A DNA stretch of 64,000 nucleotides from Pandoraea anapnoica (GCF_902459765.1 NZ_CABPSP010000005.1:248001-312000), one strand, 5' to 3'. Shown: positions 46,543 to 55,791, counted from the first letter of the stretch. Numbers and translations: made by a program. The notes: generated by a model not told the origin, from the sequence alone.

Positions 46543-46576
46543 GAAAAAAAAACGTCACCCGGTCGCGGATGACGTT
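46543..46576 (-). terminator. Terminator of the MarR gene
   Basis: A 7-bp stem AACGTCA/TGACGTT (46551-46557 with 46570-46576) is followed on the minus strand by eight T (46543-46550), 63 bp past the stop at 46639. Confidence 0.8.
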
Positions 46577-46638
46577 CTCCCCCTTGATTCGCACGGCTCC
46601 GGCATCTCACCTGAGCGCAGCGAATGCCGGCCCGGCGT

Positions 46639-47280
46639 TCAGCTCTTGCTGTAAAGCTTCCAGACCTTGTTGCGCGTCGCCAGGTCGGCTTCCTGGTGCG
46701 CATTGCAGTCGATCGCAAGACGCGAATCGTCGAACGTCGTATTGAAATAGTTGCAGTGGTACACGCCCTTGCCGCGCGGCGCGGCTTCGAAGTGCTCGCA
46801 CGTCAGGCACATGCGTTGCTGCGGCATGTCCCCGCGGCTCTCCATCGTGGACATGAGCTTGACGAGCATGCGGTACAGCTGTGCCCGGTCCTTCTCGCTC
46901 AGCACGTCGGCAGCCGTCGTCACGAAGCTCGCCCATTGCGAAGCCCGTTTGGCGGAAGTGCGGCCCTTGGCGGTCAGCCGCAAAGCCAGCGCGCGACCGT
47001 CGTTGGCATCGCGCCGTTTCTCGACCAGGCCTTTGCTCTCAAGCGTACTCACGGCCTCGCTGACCGTGGCCGATGTGAGCGCGGCATCCTCCGCAATTTC
47101 GCCCAGTCGCATCGGCACGCCGCGCATGAGCAGGAGCGTGAGAATCTCACCCTGCGTCGGCGTCAATCCAGACAGTGCCGCGCCTTCCCAGGCGTGGCTC
47201 CGTAACGCAGTTCCCATGCGCAGCAAGCTTGCCGTGACGCGCTTGGAAAGCGGTTCATCAAGTGGGGTCGGGGTAGCCAT
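46639..47280 (-). CDS. MarR family regulator with C-terminal cysteine/histidine cluster
   Basis: 213 aa, longer than the usual 140-160 aa of MarR proteins. The winged helix lies in GLTPTQGEILTLLLMRGVPM, RLGEIAEDAALTSATVSEAV and STLESKGLVEKRRDANDGRA. An added C-terminal part holds C158, C161, H163, H175, C176, C192 and H195 (MCLTCEHF, VYHCNYF, DCNAHQ), a pattern like a zinc or Fe-S site. A strong promoter lies 25 bp upstream of the ATG and a terminator follows, so it is monocistronic. Metal or redox sensing is a reasonable inference; target genes are not evident. Confidence 0.88.
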   Translation of the reverse strand: MATPTPLDEPLSKRVTASLLRMGTALRSHAWEGAALSGLTPTQGEILTLLLMRGVPMRLGEIAEDAALTSATVSEAVSTLESKGLVEKRRDANDGRALALRLTAKGRTSAKRASQWASFVTTAADVLSEKDRAQLYRMLVKLMSTMESRGDMPQQRMCLTCEHFEAAPRGKGVYHCNYFNTTFDDSRLAIDCNAHQEADLATRNKVWKLYSKS

Positions 47281-47303
47281 GATTTTCGTTAGGATTTCTA
47301 AAA

Positions 47304-47331
47304 ACTATACGTCGATAAAACAGCTTGTCAA
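47304..47331 (-). promoter_or_regulatory. Sigma-70 promoter of the MarR gene
   Basis: On the minus strand TTGACA (47331-47326), a 16-bp spacer and TATAGT (47309-47304) match consensus at 11 of 12 positions. It ends 24 bp upstream of the start codon at 47280. Confidence 0.75.
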
Positions 47332-47502
47332 ATGAACTCACGGGCGGTGCATCACACGTCTCTGCCTATTGCTTCGTATATTTCGGCGCCCCGCCCGGGG
47401 GAAACCCTAAGCCACTTCCGTGTCGATACTCGACGGCGAGTCGCTGTTGAACCTGCCGCCCCACCACGATTCCATTGTGTGTTCTGAGTTTAATTTTGGC
47501 GT

Positions 47503-47520
47503 ATCAGTTCTTGTACTGAT
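47503..47520. repeat. 18-bp dyad (ATCAGT-N6-ACTGAT)
   Basis: A perfect 6-bp inverted repeat with a 6-bp centre lies about 170 bp upstream of the MarR promoter. It resembles a dimeric regulator operator. No T-run follows. Confidence 0.45.
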
Positions 47521-48124
47521 CTCCCAAATCCTACTCATGATGTTTACAAAATATTGGTGTCCTGCGCACTTGTGCAGCGAAGCGTCGTATCGGAAAAAAC
47601 GTTTCGCATCCCATGCGAATTACATCGCTCGCTGAATTGATGTAACGCGCGGGGGCGTGTCGAAGCACGTCGTACCCCAGACCAATTCTCACCTCGCTCG
47701 CAAAGCCTCTCCGGACGTGGCTCGTAGACCGTAACGACGCGCAGCGCGTGCGCAGCGTCCCTGTTACGTCCCCTCCAAAAATCACTAGATATTCGAGACA
47801 ACGCTGCGTTGCCCGTGTCATGGCGCGCGCGCACTGCCCCCTCCTGCGTTTAGGACAGAACGCAAATGATTTGAAACACAACCGTCGTTCGTCAGTGGCC
47901 GAGGGTCGTGCTGCGCGAAAAAAAAGGGAAAGAACCGATCGGCGTGTCGGCAAGCGAGCGCTGCGGAACACGCGAATTGAGAAATTTGGCCAAAAGGAGG
48001 CTGTCGCTCGTTACGGCCATCAAAACCAACATCATTCACTTCTTACACCACGTACGGCAGGTCCGGGATTCGGCGTGGCGAGATTGTAGCCGCGAACCAG
48101 CCGCCCCATACGAGAACGTCAAAA

Positions 48125-48421
48125 TTATCCACAAAACCGTGTTTTCGGGGGTGCTTTGCACAATATTTAAGCGCCTGTGGATAACTTTATGGATAAGTTA
48201 TCGGACTAGTTGTGCATGGGTTCGGGATAAGTCGCGAATCTTTCCACAGGGGTCGAAAACTGTTCCGAGTTGTTCTCCGGATACCCGCTGTTTGTCCATC
48301 CAGTTCTCATTCTGGCAACTTCCTGTTTACTCAGCGTTTACTGTGGTTATCCACAGAAGTTGGCTGCCTTTGTTAACTACTACTATGTATACATACAGTA
48401 AACCTATTAAAACCTTAAAAC
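48125..48421. other. Cluster of DnaA boxes with adjacent AT-rich stretch (oriC-like)
   Basis: Three perfect 9-mers TTATCCACA or its complement lie at 48125-48133 (+), 48176-48184 (-) and 48347-48355 (+). Single-mismatch sites lie at 48154-48162, 48188-48196 and 48240-48248. The last perfect box is embedded in a CTGTGG-TTAT-CCACAG palindrome (48341-48356). Directly beside it, 48368-48421 is AT-rich (TATGTATACATACAGTAAAC region, then CCTATTAAAACCTTAAAACC), as expected of a DNA-unwinding element. No dnaA or dnaN gene is nearby. It may be a replication origin or a DnaA-titration/regulatory site. Confidence 0.55.
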
Positions 48422-48607
48422 CTTGCTGTGAGCCACGCGAAAACGGCGAAAAAGCCTGTTGGCCCGAACAGTGGAAAAAGTGGAGAGCGCAGCGCTTGCG
48501 ATGCGTTATTCGACGGATTTGGGTCCTGTAGAGCGCTATGGCACCGCGATTTGCCCCTGAGCAAGGCATAAAGCCACCGCTGAGCCCCACTGCAAAACCG
48601 TCGGGCA

Positions 48608-48634
48608 AGAAAAAACCCCGCCAGGGCGGGGTTT
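48608..48634 (-). terminator. Terminator of the antiporter/YbdK operon
   Basis: A 10-bp stem (48613-48622 with 48625-48634), read on the minus strand, is followed by TTTTTTC, 52 bp past the stop at 48686. Confidence 0.85.
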
Positions 48635-48685
48635 CGTCAAACCGGTCGTCAGACAACCGACAGAGCTTGCAACAAGTGTTTCAGG

Positions 48686-49801
48686 TCATGCGGCCCAGCG
48701 AAGACACTGCTGACGGACCATCTCGTTAAGCGATTTGGCGTCAGCATGGATCTCACGCAACCAGACGGCGTCGTTCTTTCCTGACGACACGAGCTGACGG
48801 ATATCCTCGCAGGCCGCTTCGGCTTCCAGAACCGCTGCATGCGGTTTGATAAGCTCCAGGGTCTTCGCGATGTGGTCCCCCAGCATTGAGCGTTCACCCG
48901 TTTGCGGATCCACGTAAGCGCCTTCCAGACCGAAACGGCAAGCCTCGAAGCGATTGAACGTGTAGACCAGGTAATCGTCCTCGCTGAGATCGAACGGGCG
49001 CTCATTGAGCAAATAATGGGCCAGAGACTGGATGTAACAGGCGATAGCGGCCGCCCGGTCCACCGACAAGGGGGTATCCATCACCCGGACCTCGATCGTC
49101 CCAAAACCCGGTTTAGGACGGATATCCCAGTAGAAGTCCTTCATGCTCTCGACCACGCCCGTCTTCACCATCTTGTCGAAGTAAGTCTCAAAGTCGGACC
49201 ACTTCAGGACAAACGGCGCACGACCCGACAGCGGGAACGCGAAAACCGAGTTCAGACGGGCTGAATGGAAACCTGTGTCCACCCCCTGCACGTACGGCGA
49301 CGAGGCCGACAGAGCGATGAAATGGGGGATGTAACGCGACATGGCGTGCAGAAGGTACAACGCGCTGTCCGGATCCGGACAACCGATGTGGACGTGCTGA
49401 CCGAATACGGTGAACTGCTTGGCCAGATAACCGTAGAGTTCGGACAGGAAGTGAAAGCGCGGCGAGTCGTAGATCGTGCGCTCGCTCCAGCGCTGGAAGG
49501 CATGCGTGCCGCCGCCGCACAGGCCGACATTGAGCTGGTCGCTGGCGGCCACCAGCACGTCGCGCACGCGGCGCAACTGCGTGACGGCATCGCTGTGGTG
49601 ATGGCAGATGTCCGTCGACAGCTCGATCATGCTTTCGGTCATCTCAGGCTTGATTTCGCCCGGATGCGTCTCCTTGGCAACGAGCCGCATCACATCGGAC
49701 GCCGCCTTGGTCAGATCGTAATCGTGACGATTGACGATCTGCATCTCCAGCTCCACCCCGAAGGTGCAAGGCTTCGAGGGAATGAATTCTTCTAATGACA
49801 T
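48686..49801 (-). CDS. YbdK family carboxylate-amine ligase (type 2 glutamate--cysteine ligase)
   Basis: 371-aa ATP-grasp-like enzyme of the GCS2 family. Motifs: [12 protein letters not shown] at the N-terminus, [42 protein letters not shown], and [14 protein letters not shown]. Family members join glutamate and cysteine weakly or make other gamma-glutamyl amides; it could be the functional gshA here or an accessory ligase. ATG 49801 lies 3 bp after the stop of the antiporter gene, so the two are cotranscribed. A link to potassium/proton antiport through glutathione-type adducts, as in Kef systems, is attractive but inferred. Confidence 0.88.
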   Translation of the reverse strand: MSLEEFIPSKPCTFGVELEMQIVNRHDYDLTKAASDVMRLVAKETHPGEIKPEMTESMIELSTDICHHHSDAVTQLRRVRDVLVAASDQLNVGLCGGGTHAFQRWSERTIYDSPRFHFLSELYGYLAKQFTVFGQHVHIGCPDPDSALYLLHAMSRYIPHFIALSASSPYVQGVDTGFHSARLNSVFAFPLSGRAPFVLKWSDFETYFDKMVKTGVVESMKDFYWDIRPKPGFGTIEVRVMDTPLSVDRAAAIACYIQSLAHYLLNERPFDLSEDDYLVYTFNRFEACRFGLEGAYVDPQTGERSMLGDHIAKTLELIKPHAAVLEAEAACEDIRQLVSSGKNDAVWLREIHADAKSLNEMVRQQCLRWAA

Positions 49802-49804
49802 GGC

Positions 49805-51010
49805 TTAATCCTTCCGTTCACCGACAAGGGCCAATGCCCAATAGACCACCAGCGGGCCGGCCAGTTGCAGCAAGGCGATGGTGCACATCACCACGGCCTT
49901 GAGCATCGGATCGAACTGCGGGTAGATGTCGTACGTGTCGGCGACGAGTACGAACGCGAGACTGGCCATCGGGCACAACGACATCCCGAGCGCGACGGCC
50001 TGCTTGTAACTGATCCCGGCCTGATGGGCGACCGCCACGGTGCCCACGACCTTGGCGACGCCGCGCACGACGATGATCGCCAGCGCCGCTACCCCGCCCA
50101 GCACGACGTATTCCCACTGGAACGCCAGCGATGTCAGCACGAACAGCACCACGGCAAGCAACCAGCCGGCCGTGCCGAAGTACGCAGGCCAGAGCTGCGG
50201 ACGCTCGTCCAGATTCCGGAAAATGATCCCGGCGAGCAGCAGCGTGAGCGAGTTCGGCAGCTTGAGCATGTGCACCAGCGCCACCATCAGCATGATCAGA
50301 CCGATCAGCATCACGAAAGCGTGATGGTCCTGGCTACCGAACTTGCGGAAGACCAGATTGCAGGCCTTGGCCAGCACGAATGCCAGCACGATCGAGCCGA
50401 TCAGCAGATACAGCGGATGAAACAGCACCACCCAGAAGCTGGAGTGGTAGGCCTGGTGCATCCAGCCGTAGACGAGCTTGACCGCCACGACCGCGTAGAC
50501 GCTGTTCAGGGCGGCCAGCGCCAGCAGACGCTCCGTCACCTGCCCTTCGGCCCGCAACTCGTTCTTGAGCTGGATGACCACCGCTGGCGAAGTCGCCATG
50601 CTGATGGATGCGATCAGGACCGCCGTGAGTGGCGAAACGCTGAACACGCGCAACACCACGTAGACCGCGATGAAGGTGAGCAAAGCTTCGAGCGCGCTGG
50701 TGACGATGATCCAGGGATTCGCCCGCATCCATTTCAGGTTGAGGCGGCTACCCAATTCGAACAGCAGCAGGCCCAGCGCCAGGTCGATCAGCAGCCGGAT
50801 GGCCGCGCTGGTCTGCGCGTCCAGCATCGAGGAAAGACCCAGGGTGCCACCGACCAGCCCGACCACGGCGTAACCGGTGATGCGCGGCAGGCGCAGTCTC
50901 CGGAAACAGATTTCCCCCGCGAGACCGGCGAATACCAATGCCAGCCCTGCGAAGAAAACGGGATCGGGCGCCGGCGGCCAGCCCGGAAAAAGGGACAGTT
51001 CCGACGTCAT
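49805..51010 (-). CDS. Cation:proton antiporter (CPA2/Kef-like)
   Basis: 401-aa membrane transporter of the Na+/H+ exchanger (CPA2) family with about twelve helices. Family blocks: FRRLRLPRITGYAVVGLVGG, LALGLLLFELGSRLNLKWMR, SISMATSPAVVIQLKNELRA with the conserved Ser/Thr-Pro unwound-helix region, LPNSLTLLLAGIIFRNLDER and LGMSLCPMASLAFVLVADTY. It lacks the cytoplasmic TrkA-N domain of KefC/KefB. ATG 51010 gives MTSELSLFPGWPPAPDPVFF; the open frame upstream is not family-like. Cotranscribed with the YbdK-like ligase. Probable role: K+ or Na+/H+ exchange in pH or electrophile stress. Confidence 0.88.
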   Translation of the reverse strand: MTSELSLFPGWPPAPDPVFFAGLALVFAGLAGEICFRRLRLPRITGYAVVGLVGGTLGLSSMLDAQTSAAIRLLIDLALGLLLFELGSRLNLKWMRANPWIIVTSALEALLTFIAVYVVLRVFSVSPLTAVLIASISMATSPAVVIQLKNELRAEGQVTERLLALAALNSVYAVVAVKLVYGWMHQAYHSSFWVVLFHPLYLLIGSIVLAFVLAKACNLVFRKFGSQDHHAFVMLIGLIMLMVALVHMLKLPNSLTLLLAGIIFRNLDERPQLWPAYFGTAGWLLAVVLFVLTSLAFQWEYVVLGGVAALAIIVVRGVAKVVGTVAVAHQAGISYKQAVALGMSLCPMASLAFVLVADTYDIYPQFDPMLKAVVMCTIALLQLAGPLVVYWALALVGERKD

Positions 51011-51503
51011 TAATGCTCGCTTTGCGCCGCTTGACGGCGCATCAAGTGGTGAAAAGGAAAGAAAGTCGCGCGCGGGGTTGCAGATGAAAGGACAAATGCG
51101 CGACGGACCCGAAGGGTTGGGGTCATTTTGCCACAGACGGTTTCCTAGGCTTTCAAACGGTCGTCTCGACGGCCACTGCCCCGCTGCACGGGCGTGTCCG
51201 GGCACGTCATCATTGGCGGCCGGATTTCTGCGAAGCATGCAGGGAGGCAGACCTAACTTCGGACGCCTGAGATCGGCGCTGAGGCAGGAACGTACGGGGG
51301 CAAGCGCCGACGGCGCGCCGCCCCCGCATGGGGTGGACGTTGAACCCCCATAGGGTCAGATTCGATTTATTGAGCGCTTAGCACTTTCAGAGAACCGGCC
51401 CATGACGCCGCGGATTCGCGAGCGTCGAAGGGCGCGAATAACGGTTGGCGCCGGGTTTTGCCTGACGATTCAGGCGTTCCGCCACGCGCCGCCGTCGCGC
51501 CCG
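51011..51503. other. Intergenic region upstream of the antiporter gene
   Basis: 493 bp lies between the antiporter start and the mnmC stop. It must hold the antiporter promoter reading leftward. A few short GC-rich imperfect repeats near 51300-51355 are seen; no convincing gene, terminator or operator. Confidence 0.4.
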
Positions 51504-53513
51504 TCACGCTTTGCGCAGTGCGTGCATCAGATAGCGCGCCGGATCGATGGCGTCTGCCAGATCGCCGCCGATGGGCCACGGCTCGCCCTCGATCTGGCTG
51601 GCAACCAGCTCCGCGCACAACGACGCGAACACCAGCCCCCGTGACCCGAAAGCGAAGCTCGCGTACAGGCCGTCGAGACGTGGCAGATCCCGCAGATGCC
51701 CGCCGGTCAGACGCCGCCGCATCGGCTCGATGGCGCTCAGATCCGGCAACTGCCCCGCCATCGGCAGACGGTCGGGGACCATCGCGCGAAACGCCGTGCG
51801 CCCGCCCAGCTCGGCGGCGGTGCTTTCATTGGCGAGGCCCGCGCTCCCGAACAAGTCGGCATGGGCCGGGAGCAGCGCGGCGAGCCGTCGCAGGTTCGCC
51901 TGATGGTCGGCCAGACGCACTTCCTCGGCCGGATCGTCGAATCCGTAGGTCGCGCCTGTGATGGGACCTGCACCGCCAAGGGGGGACGGCGCGACATAGC
52001 CGTCTCCACAGACCGGCACGCGCAGGCCGGGCAAGACATCGGGCGGCAGGAAGGTCAGTTGCCCGCGCACCCGACGTACCGGGAGGAACTCGGGCGCGAG
52101 AAAAGGCGAGAGCAGCCTTTGGGAGACGTCCGCTGCCGTCACGATAACGACATCCGCTTCGGCAAGCACGCGACCCGAATCGTCCAGCGCGGTCCAGCGA
52201 CCGTCCTCACGGCGCTCAAGCCGCTCGACGCTCACTCCGTAACGCGCATCGAGCGACGGCCCGGCAGCGACCAGCTCGGCGCGGCAGAGCATCGACGGCG
52301 CAAGCCATCCCCCCTCCGGATACCAGACGCCGCCATACGCGAGCGTCTCCCCGGCGAGCGCCGAGGCCTGCTCGACGTCCACCCATTTCGCATACGACTC
52401 CGGATACGCGTGCGCATCCATGAGTTGCTGCAAGGCTTGCGCTTCCGTGTCGGACGTGGCGACCTGAAGCAACCCGTCGGCGTGTCCGGGCAGACCGCCG
52501 GGCAGCGTGCGCCATTGGGAGAGCGCGTAGAGAAAACCGGCGCGCGTGAGTCGCGAGAGCACATTGTCGTCAGCCGACAATTGCGGATGGAAGACGCCGG
52601 CCGGGTTGCCCGAGGCGGCGGTGCCCGGGGCCTGCGCGCGTTCGAAGAGACGCACCCGCCAGCCGCGGGCGACAAGCCGTCGCGCCATGGCAGCGCCCGC
52701 CATACCTGCCCCAACGACGATGGCTTCGCGCGCGCGCGAAGCGGGTGCGGGCGGCGGATCGTAGCGTCGCATGCGGTAAGGCGGCGCGTACGGCCCGGCG
52801 AGCATCGAGCGCTTCGGCCCGTCGCCGTCATGCTCCACGACCTGAAACCCGGTGGCCACGAGGTCGCGTCTGACCTGCTCCTCCGTGGTGTACGTCGCCA
52901 GTGTTGCGTGGTCGCGCGCAAGACGCCCGAGCGACTTAAAGACCTCAAGTGTCCAGATATCGGGGTTCTTCGCCGGAGAAAAACCGTCGAGATAAAACGC
53001 ATCCGCCCCGACGCGCAGCGTCGGCAGCAGATCGGCGACGTCGCCGAAGCCCACGCTCAGCACGACCCCCGGGGCCAGTTCCAGCCGGTGCCAGCCGGCC
53101 ACGGGGGCTGGCCACACGTCGCATAGGCGCTGCACCAGCGGCGCGAGTTCGGTCATGCCCGGCTGCACGAGCATCGGTTCGAGCATGCGGCGTAGATCCA
53201 GCGGCCGGAACGGAAACTTCTCGAGCGAGACGAAGTGCAGCCGCGCGGGACGTTGCGGGTCTTCGCGCCAGGCGGCCCACGTCGCCAGAAAGTTAAGGCC
53301 CAGACCGAAGCCCGTCTCGACGACGACGAACTGATCGCGGCCGCGCCAGCGCCCGGGCAGGCCGTTTCCTTCCAGGAACACATAGCGCGCCTGACCCAAC
53401 GCGCCATCGGCGCTGTGATAAACGTCCTCGAACACCTCCGAATACGGCGTGCCGTCGTCGGTCGTCGACGGCTGTGCGGGAACGAGCGGGCCAGTGCCCG
53501 GGCGGTGGCTCAT
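51504..53513 (-). CDS. mnmC: Bifunctional tRNA 5-methylaminomethyl-2-thiouridine methyltransferase/FAD-dependent oxidoreductase
   Basis: 669-aa two-domain enzyme that finishes the mnm5s2U34 modification in the wobble position of several tRNAs. N-terminal MnmD methyltransferase: YSEVFEDVYHSADGALGQAR, FVVVETGFGLGLNFL (SAM site) and the catalytic Asp in FYLDGFSPAKNPDIW. C-terminal oxidoreductase begins at REAIVVGAGMAGAAMARRLV (about residue 262, FAD site) and ends SRGLVFASLCAELVASQIEG. Length is as expected for the fusion. The ATG at 53513 overlaps the clcA stop as ATGA, so translation is probably coupled to the chloride channel gene, an unrelated partner. Confidence 0.96.
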   Translation of the reverse strand: MSHRPGTGPLVPAQPSTTDDGTPYSEVFEDVYHSADGALGQARYVFLEGNGLPGRWRGRDQFVVVETGFGLGLNFLATWAAWREDPQRPARLHFVSLEKFPFRPLDLRRMLEPMLVQPGMTELAPLVQRLCDVWPAPVAGWHRLELAPGVVLSVGFGDVADLLPTLRVGADAFYLDGFSPAKNPDIWTLEVFKSLGRLARDHATLATYTTEEQVRRDLVATGFQVVEHDGDGPKRSMLAGPYAPPYRMRRYDPPPAPASRAREAIVVGAGMAGAAMARRLVARGWRVRLFERAQAPGTAASGNPAGVFHPQLSADDNVLSRLTRAGFLYALSQWRTLPGGLPGHADGLLQVATSDTEAQALQQLMDAHAYPESYAKWVDVEQASALAGETLAYGGVWYPEGGWLAPSMLCRAELVAAGPSLDARYGVSVERLERREDGRWTALDDSGRVLAEADVVIVTAADVSQRLLSPFLAPEFLPVRRVRGQLTFLPPDVLPGLRVPVCGDGYVAPSPLGGAGPITGATYGFDDPAEEVRLADHQANLRRLAALLPAHADLFGSAGLANESTAAELGGRTAFRAMVPDRLPMAGQLPDLSAIEPMRRRLTGGHLRDLPRLDGLYASFAFGSRGLVFASLCAELVASQIEGEPWPIGGDLADAIDPARYLMHALRKA

Positions 53514-55285
53514 TCTCCGCTCCGCTCTTCGGTCACGATTTCAATCAGCCCGGGCAGCGAGATCACGCCCAGCCACTTCCCTTCTACACCTGTCACCGGC
53601 ACCCAGTCGGCGTGCATCTTGCCCACCGAGCGAAGCGCGCTGACCAGCGCCATATCGCCGTCGAGTGCTTTGCACGGCGTGACGGTTTCCGTCCACAGTT
53701 CCGGTTTGCCGGTGGCCTGTCGACGCCACCAGCTTGCGGCGTCGAGCGTGCCGATCAGGCGACCGTCTTCCGCGCGTACGACAAGGTTGCGGTAGCCGGT
53801 CTCTACGAAGCGCTCACCGATGGCGTCCGAGCTGTCGGCGGCGCTCACCACGGCGTCGTTATCCACCGCCAGCGACGACAACCGCATCTCGCTGCCCTCA
53901 CCCGTCATAGAGAGCCAGCGGCCCGCCACCTGATTGCGGCGCAGCGACTTGGCGTACACCGAGTCGGCGCGCAGCGTGTGCGCCGTCAGATAGGCCGTGA
54001 CGCACGCAAGCATGAGCGGCAAGACGACCTGGTAGCTCAGCGTCATCTCGAAGATCATCAGAATCGACATCAGCGGCGCGTACGTCGTGGCCGCCAGAAA
54101 CGCTCCCATGCCGACGACGGCGTAGCTGCTCGCGACCGATGCCGTCGACGGGGCCAGCGCGTTCATCGCCAGCCCGTAGAGGCTACCGAGCGCAGCACCC
54201 ACGAAGAGCGTCGGCGTGAAGACCCCGCCCACCGCGCCCGAACCGGCGGACGAAGCCGTCGCCAGCACCTTGAAGATCAGCACCATCGCGAGCGCCTGCC
54301 ACGCCCAGTGCGTGTGCAGGATCGAGTTCACGACGCTGTAGCCGTTCCCCCAGACCTGCGGCACCTGCAACGACAGCACGCCCACGATCAGGCCGCCAAT
54401 CGCGAGACGCAGGAACAGCGGGACGGGCAAGGCGCCGAAGCGTTGCTTCGCAGTGTCGAGCAGGCGCAGGAACAGCGGCGCGAGCACACCGGCCAGCACG
54501 CCGAGACCGACGTAGAAAAAGACCTCCCAGCCGGAGACGAAGTCGAAGCGCGGCATCTGGTAGACCGCGTCGTAACCGAGGAACTGGCGGATCACGATGT
54601 TGGCGATGACCGATGCCACGACCAGCGGCCCGAGTGTGGCCGTCGAGATCGAGCCGTAGACGATCTCCGAGATGAACAGTGCGCCCGCGATGGGGGCGTT
54701 GTAAGCGGACGTGATACCGGCCGTCGCACCGCACGCGACCAGCAGGCGCAGCCGCTCGGGCGGGAACGCGAGAATGCGACCGACGAGCGACGCGAACATC
54801 GCGGCGAGCTGCACCATCGGTCCTTCCCGGCCAATCGACGCCCCGGACGCCACCGAACACAGCGACGACAGGCTTTTGACGAGCGTCTGACGCAGACTCA
54901 GGACGCCCGTGCCGATGGCAATGGCTTCCATGTAGTCGTCGGAGCCCTTCTTGGGCACCCAGAGCGTGGCGTACTGGAGGATGAGCCCGGCGATTAAGCC
55001 GCCTGCGGTGGGCAGCAGCAGGCGCTGCCACCAATTGAAGTTCAGCGCCAGCTCGACCATGCCGCTGTGATGACCTGCAAGGAGAAATTGCAGACCGGAG
55101 AGCGCTTCACGAAACGCCACGGTCGCCAGCGCCCCCAGCAGCCCGACGATGCCAGCGAGCAGCAGCGTAATTTGCAGGGTGTTCGGTGCGAACTGACGCC
55201 GCACCCACACAACAACGGGCGATTTGGCCCAGGCGGACACTGCTGACACGGTTAGAAGACAGTTGTTGTCGTAGTTGGGCCTCAT
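53510..55285 (-). CDS. ClC family chloride channel/transporter with CBS domains
   Basis: 591-aa ClC-family anion transporter. Selectivity-filter motifs GREGP (gating Glu, about residues 150-154) and GGVFTP (about residue 358) are present. The conserved helix blocks ITSAYNAPIAGALFISEIVY and AFLAATTYAPLMSILMIFEM are also present. After about 440 residues of membrane domain, the C-terminal part has two CBS-type modules (RNLVVRAEDGRLIGTLDAAS and HADWVPVTGVEGKWLGVISL) that probably sense nucleotides. ATG 55285 is preferred, although the ribosome site is weak; GTG 55318 is in frame. It is the first gene of a two-gene unit with mnmC. Channel versus H+/Cl- exchanger is not settled by sequence. Confidence 0.93.
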   Translation of the reverse strand: MRPNYDNNCLLTVSAVSAWAKSPVVVWVRRQFAPNTLQITLLLAGIVGLLGALATVAFREALSGLQFLLAGHHSGMVELALNFNWWQRLLLPTAGGLIAGLILQYATLWVPKKGSDDYMEAIAIGTGVLSLRQTLVKSLSSLCSVASGASIGREGPMVQLAAMFASLVGRILAFPPERLRLLVACGATAGITSAYNAPIAGALFISEIVYGSISTATLGPLVVASVIANIVIRQFLGYDAVYQMPRFDFVSGWEVFFYVGLGVLAGVLAPLFLRLLDTAKQRFGALPVPLFLRLAIGGLIVGVLSLQVPQVWGNGYSVVNSILHTHWAWQALAMVLIFKVLATASSAGSGAVGGVFTPTLFVGAALGSLYGLAMNALAPSTASVASSYAVVGMGAFLAATTYAPLMSILMIFEMTLSYQVVLPLMLACVTAYLTAHTLRADSVYAKSLRRNQVAGRWLSMTGEGSEMRLSSLAVDNDAVVSAADSSDAIGERFVETGYRNLVVRAEDGRLIGTLDAASWWRRQATGKPELWTETVTPCKALDGDMALVSALRSVGKMHADWVPVTGVEGKWLGVISLPGLIEIVTEERSGE

Positions 55286-55349
55286 GGTATCGACCGATGC
55301 CTTTTTTTGAAAGCACACGGCCCGGCGGGTGATTTTTACCGCAAAAACT

Positions 55350-55377
55350 GAGGATTGCTCAGGTAACGTAGTTTTTG
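55350..55377 (+). repeat. Degenerate repeat, copy 1
   Basis: GAGGATTGCTCAGGTAACGT then AGTTTTTG. Copies 2 and 3 lie at 55614 and 55763; the shared core is ATTGCTCAG-R-TAA followed by a T-run. First of three in the gap upstream of the OhrR-like gene. Confidence 0.6.
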
Positions 55378-55613
55378 GAGGGAATTTTGTCGGGGATGCG
55401 GTACGGCGAGGCTCGCTGTGGCGAACCGGGCGAGATTCGGATGGGATGATTCCGAAGCGGATTTTTTCGAATCGAATTCGGACGCTTCATTTTCTTCGAC
55501 GCGATTTTGGAGTGTGTGATTTGCCACCCCGCCGCCGAGATGGATTTGGCACCCATCGGGATGCCGTAGACGTCCATTTTCCGAGCCGCGTTTCGCCGGT
55601 CAAATGAAAAGAT

Positions 55614-55642
55614 GAGGATTGCTCAGATAAGGCATTTTTCAG
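55614..55642 (+). repeat. Degenerate repeat, copy 2
   Basis: GAGGATTGCTCAGATAAGGC then ATTTTTCAG; identical to copy 1 through GAGGATTGCTCAG and diverging in the middle. Confidence 0.6.
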
Positions 55643-55762
55643 TGCCCGGTTTGCTCCGAATCGAGCGAATCCGTAGCGTAGCGCCACGATCGTCAATTTC
55701 TCCCTCCTCTGCTATTTGGCTTCGGTGAATTCCGATGACTACCGCTCGGTCTGGGCATTTCT

Positions 55763-55791
55763 GAATCGCACTCAGATAAAGGTAATTTTTG
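55763..55791 (+). repeat. Degenerate repeat, copy 3
   Basis: GAATCGCACTCAGATAAAGG then TAATTTTTG; closest to copy 2 in CTCAGATAA and in the trailing T-run. Confidence 0.5.

Larger units (their letters stand above)
47332..48685. other. Long gene-free region
   Basis: About 1.35 kb lies between the MarR promoter and the YbdK-like ligase gene. Several open frames cross it (longest 207 codons on the + strand at 47908-48531), but none has family resemblance, and the longest spans the DnaA-box cluster. It holds an 18-bp dyad (47503-47520), the DnaA-box cluster with an AT-rich stretch (48125-48421), and the terminator at 48608-48634. It is clearly less GC-rich than its surroundings. Confidence 0.6.

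Noticed and set aside
47908-48531. 207-codon + strand frame across the DnaA-box region
   Set aside because: No ribosome site, no domain, and it runs through the DnaA boxes and AT-rich element.
51367-51618. 83-codon minus-strand frame at the end of mnmC
   Set aside because: Overlaps the mnmC 3' end in another frame, with an Arg-rich translation.
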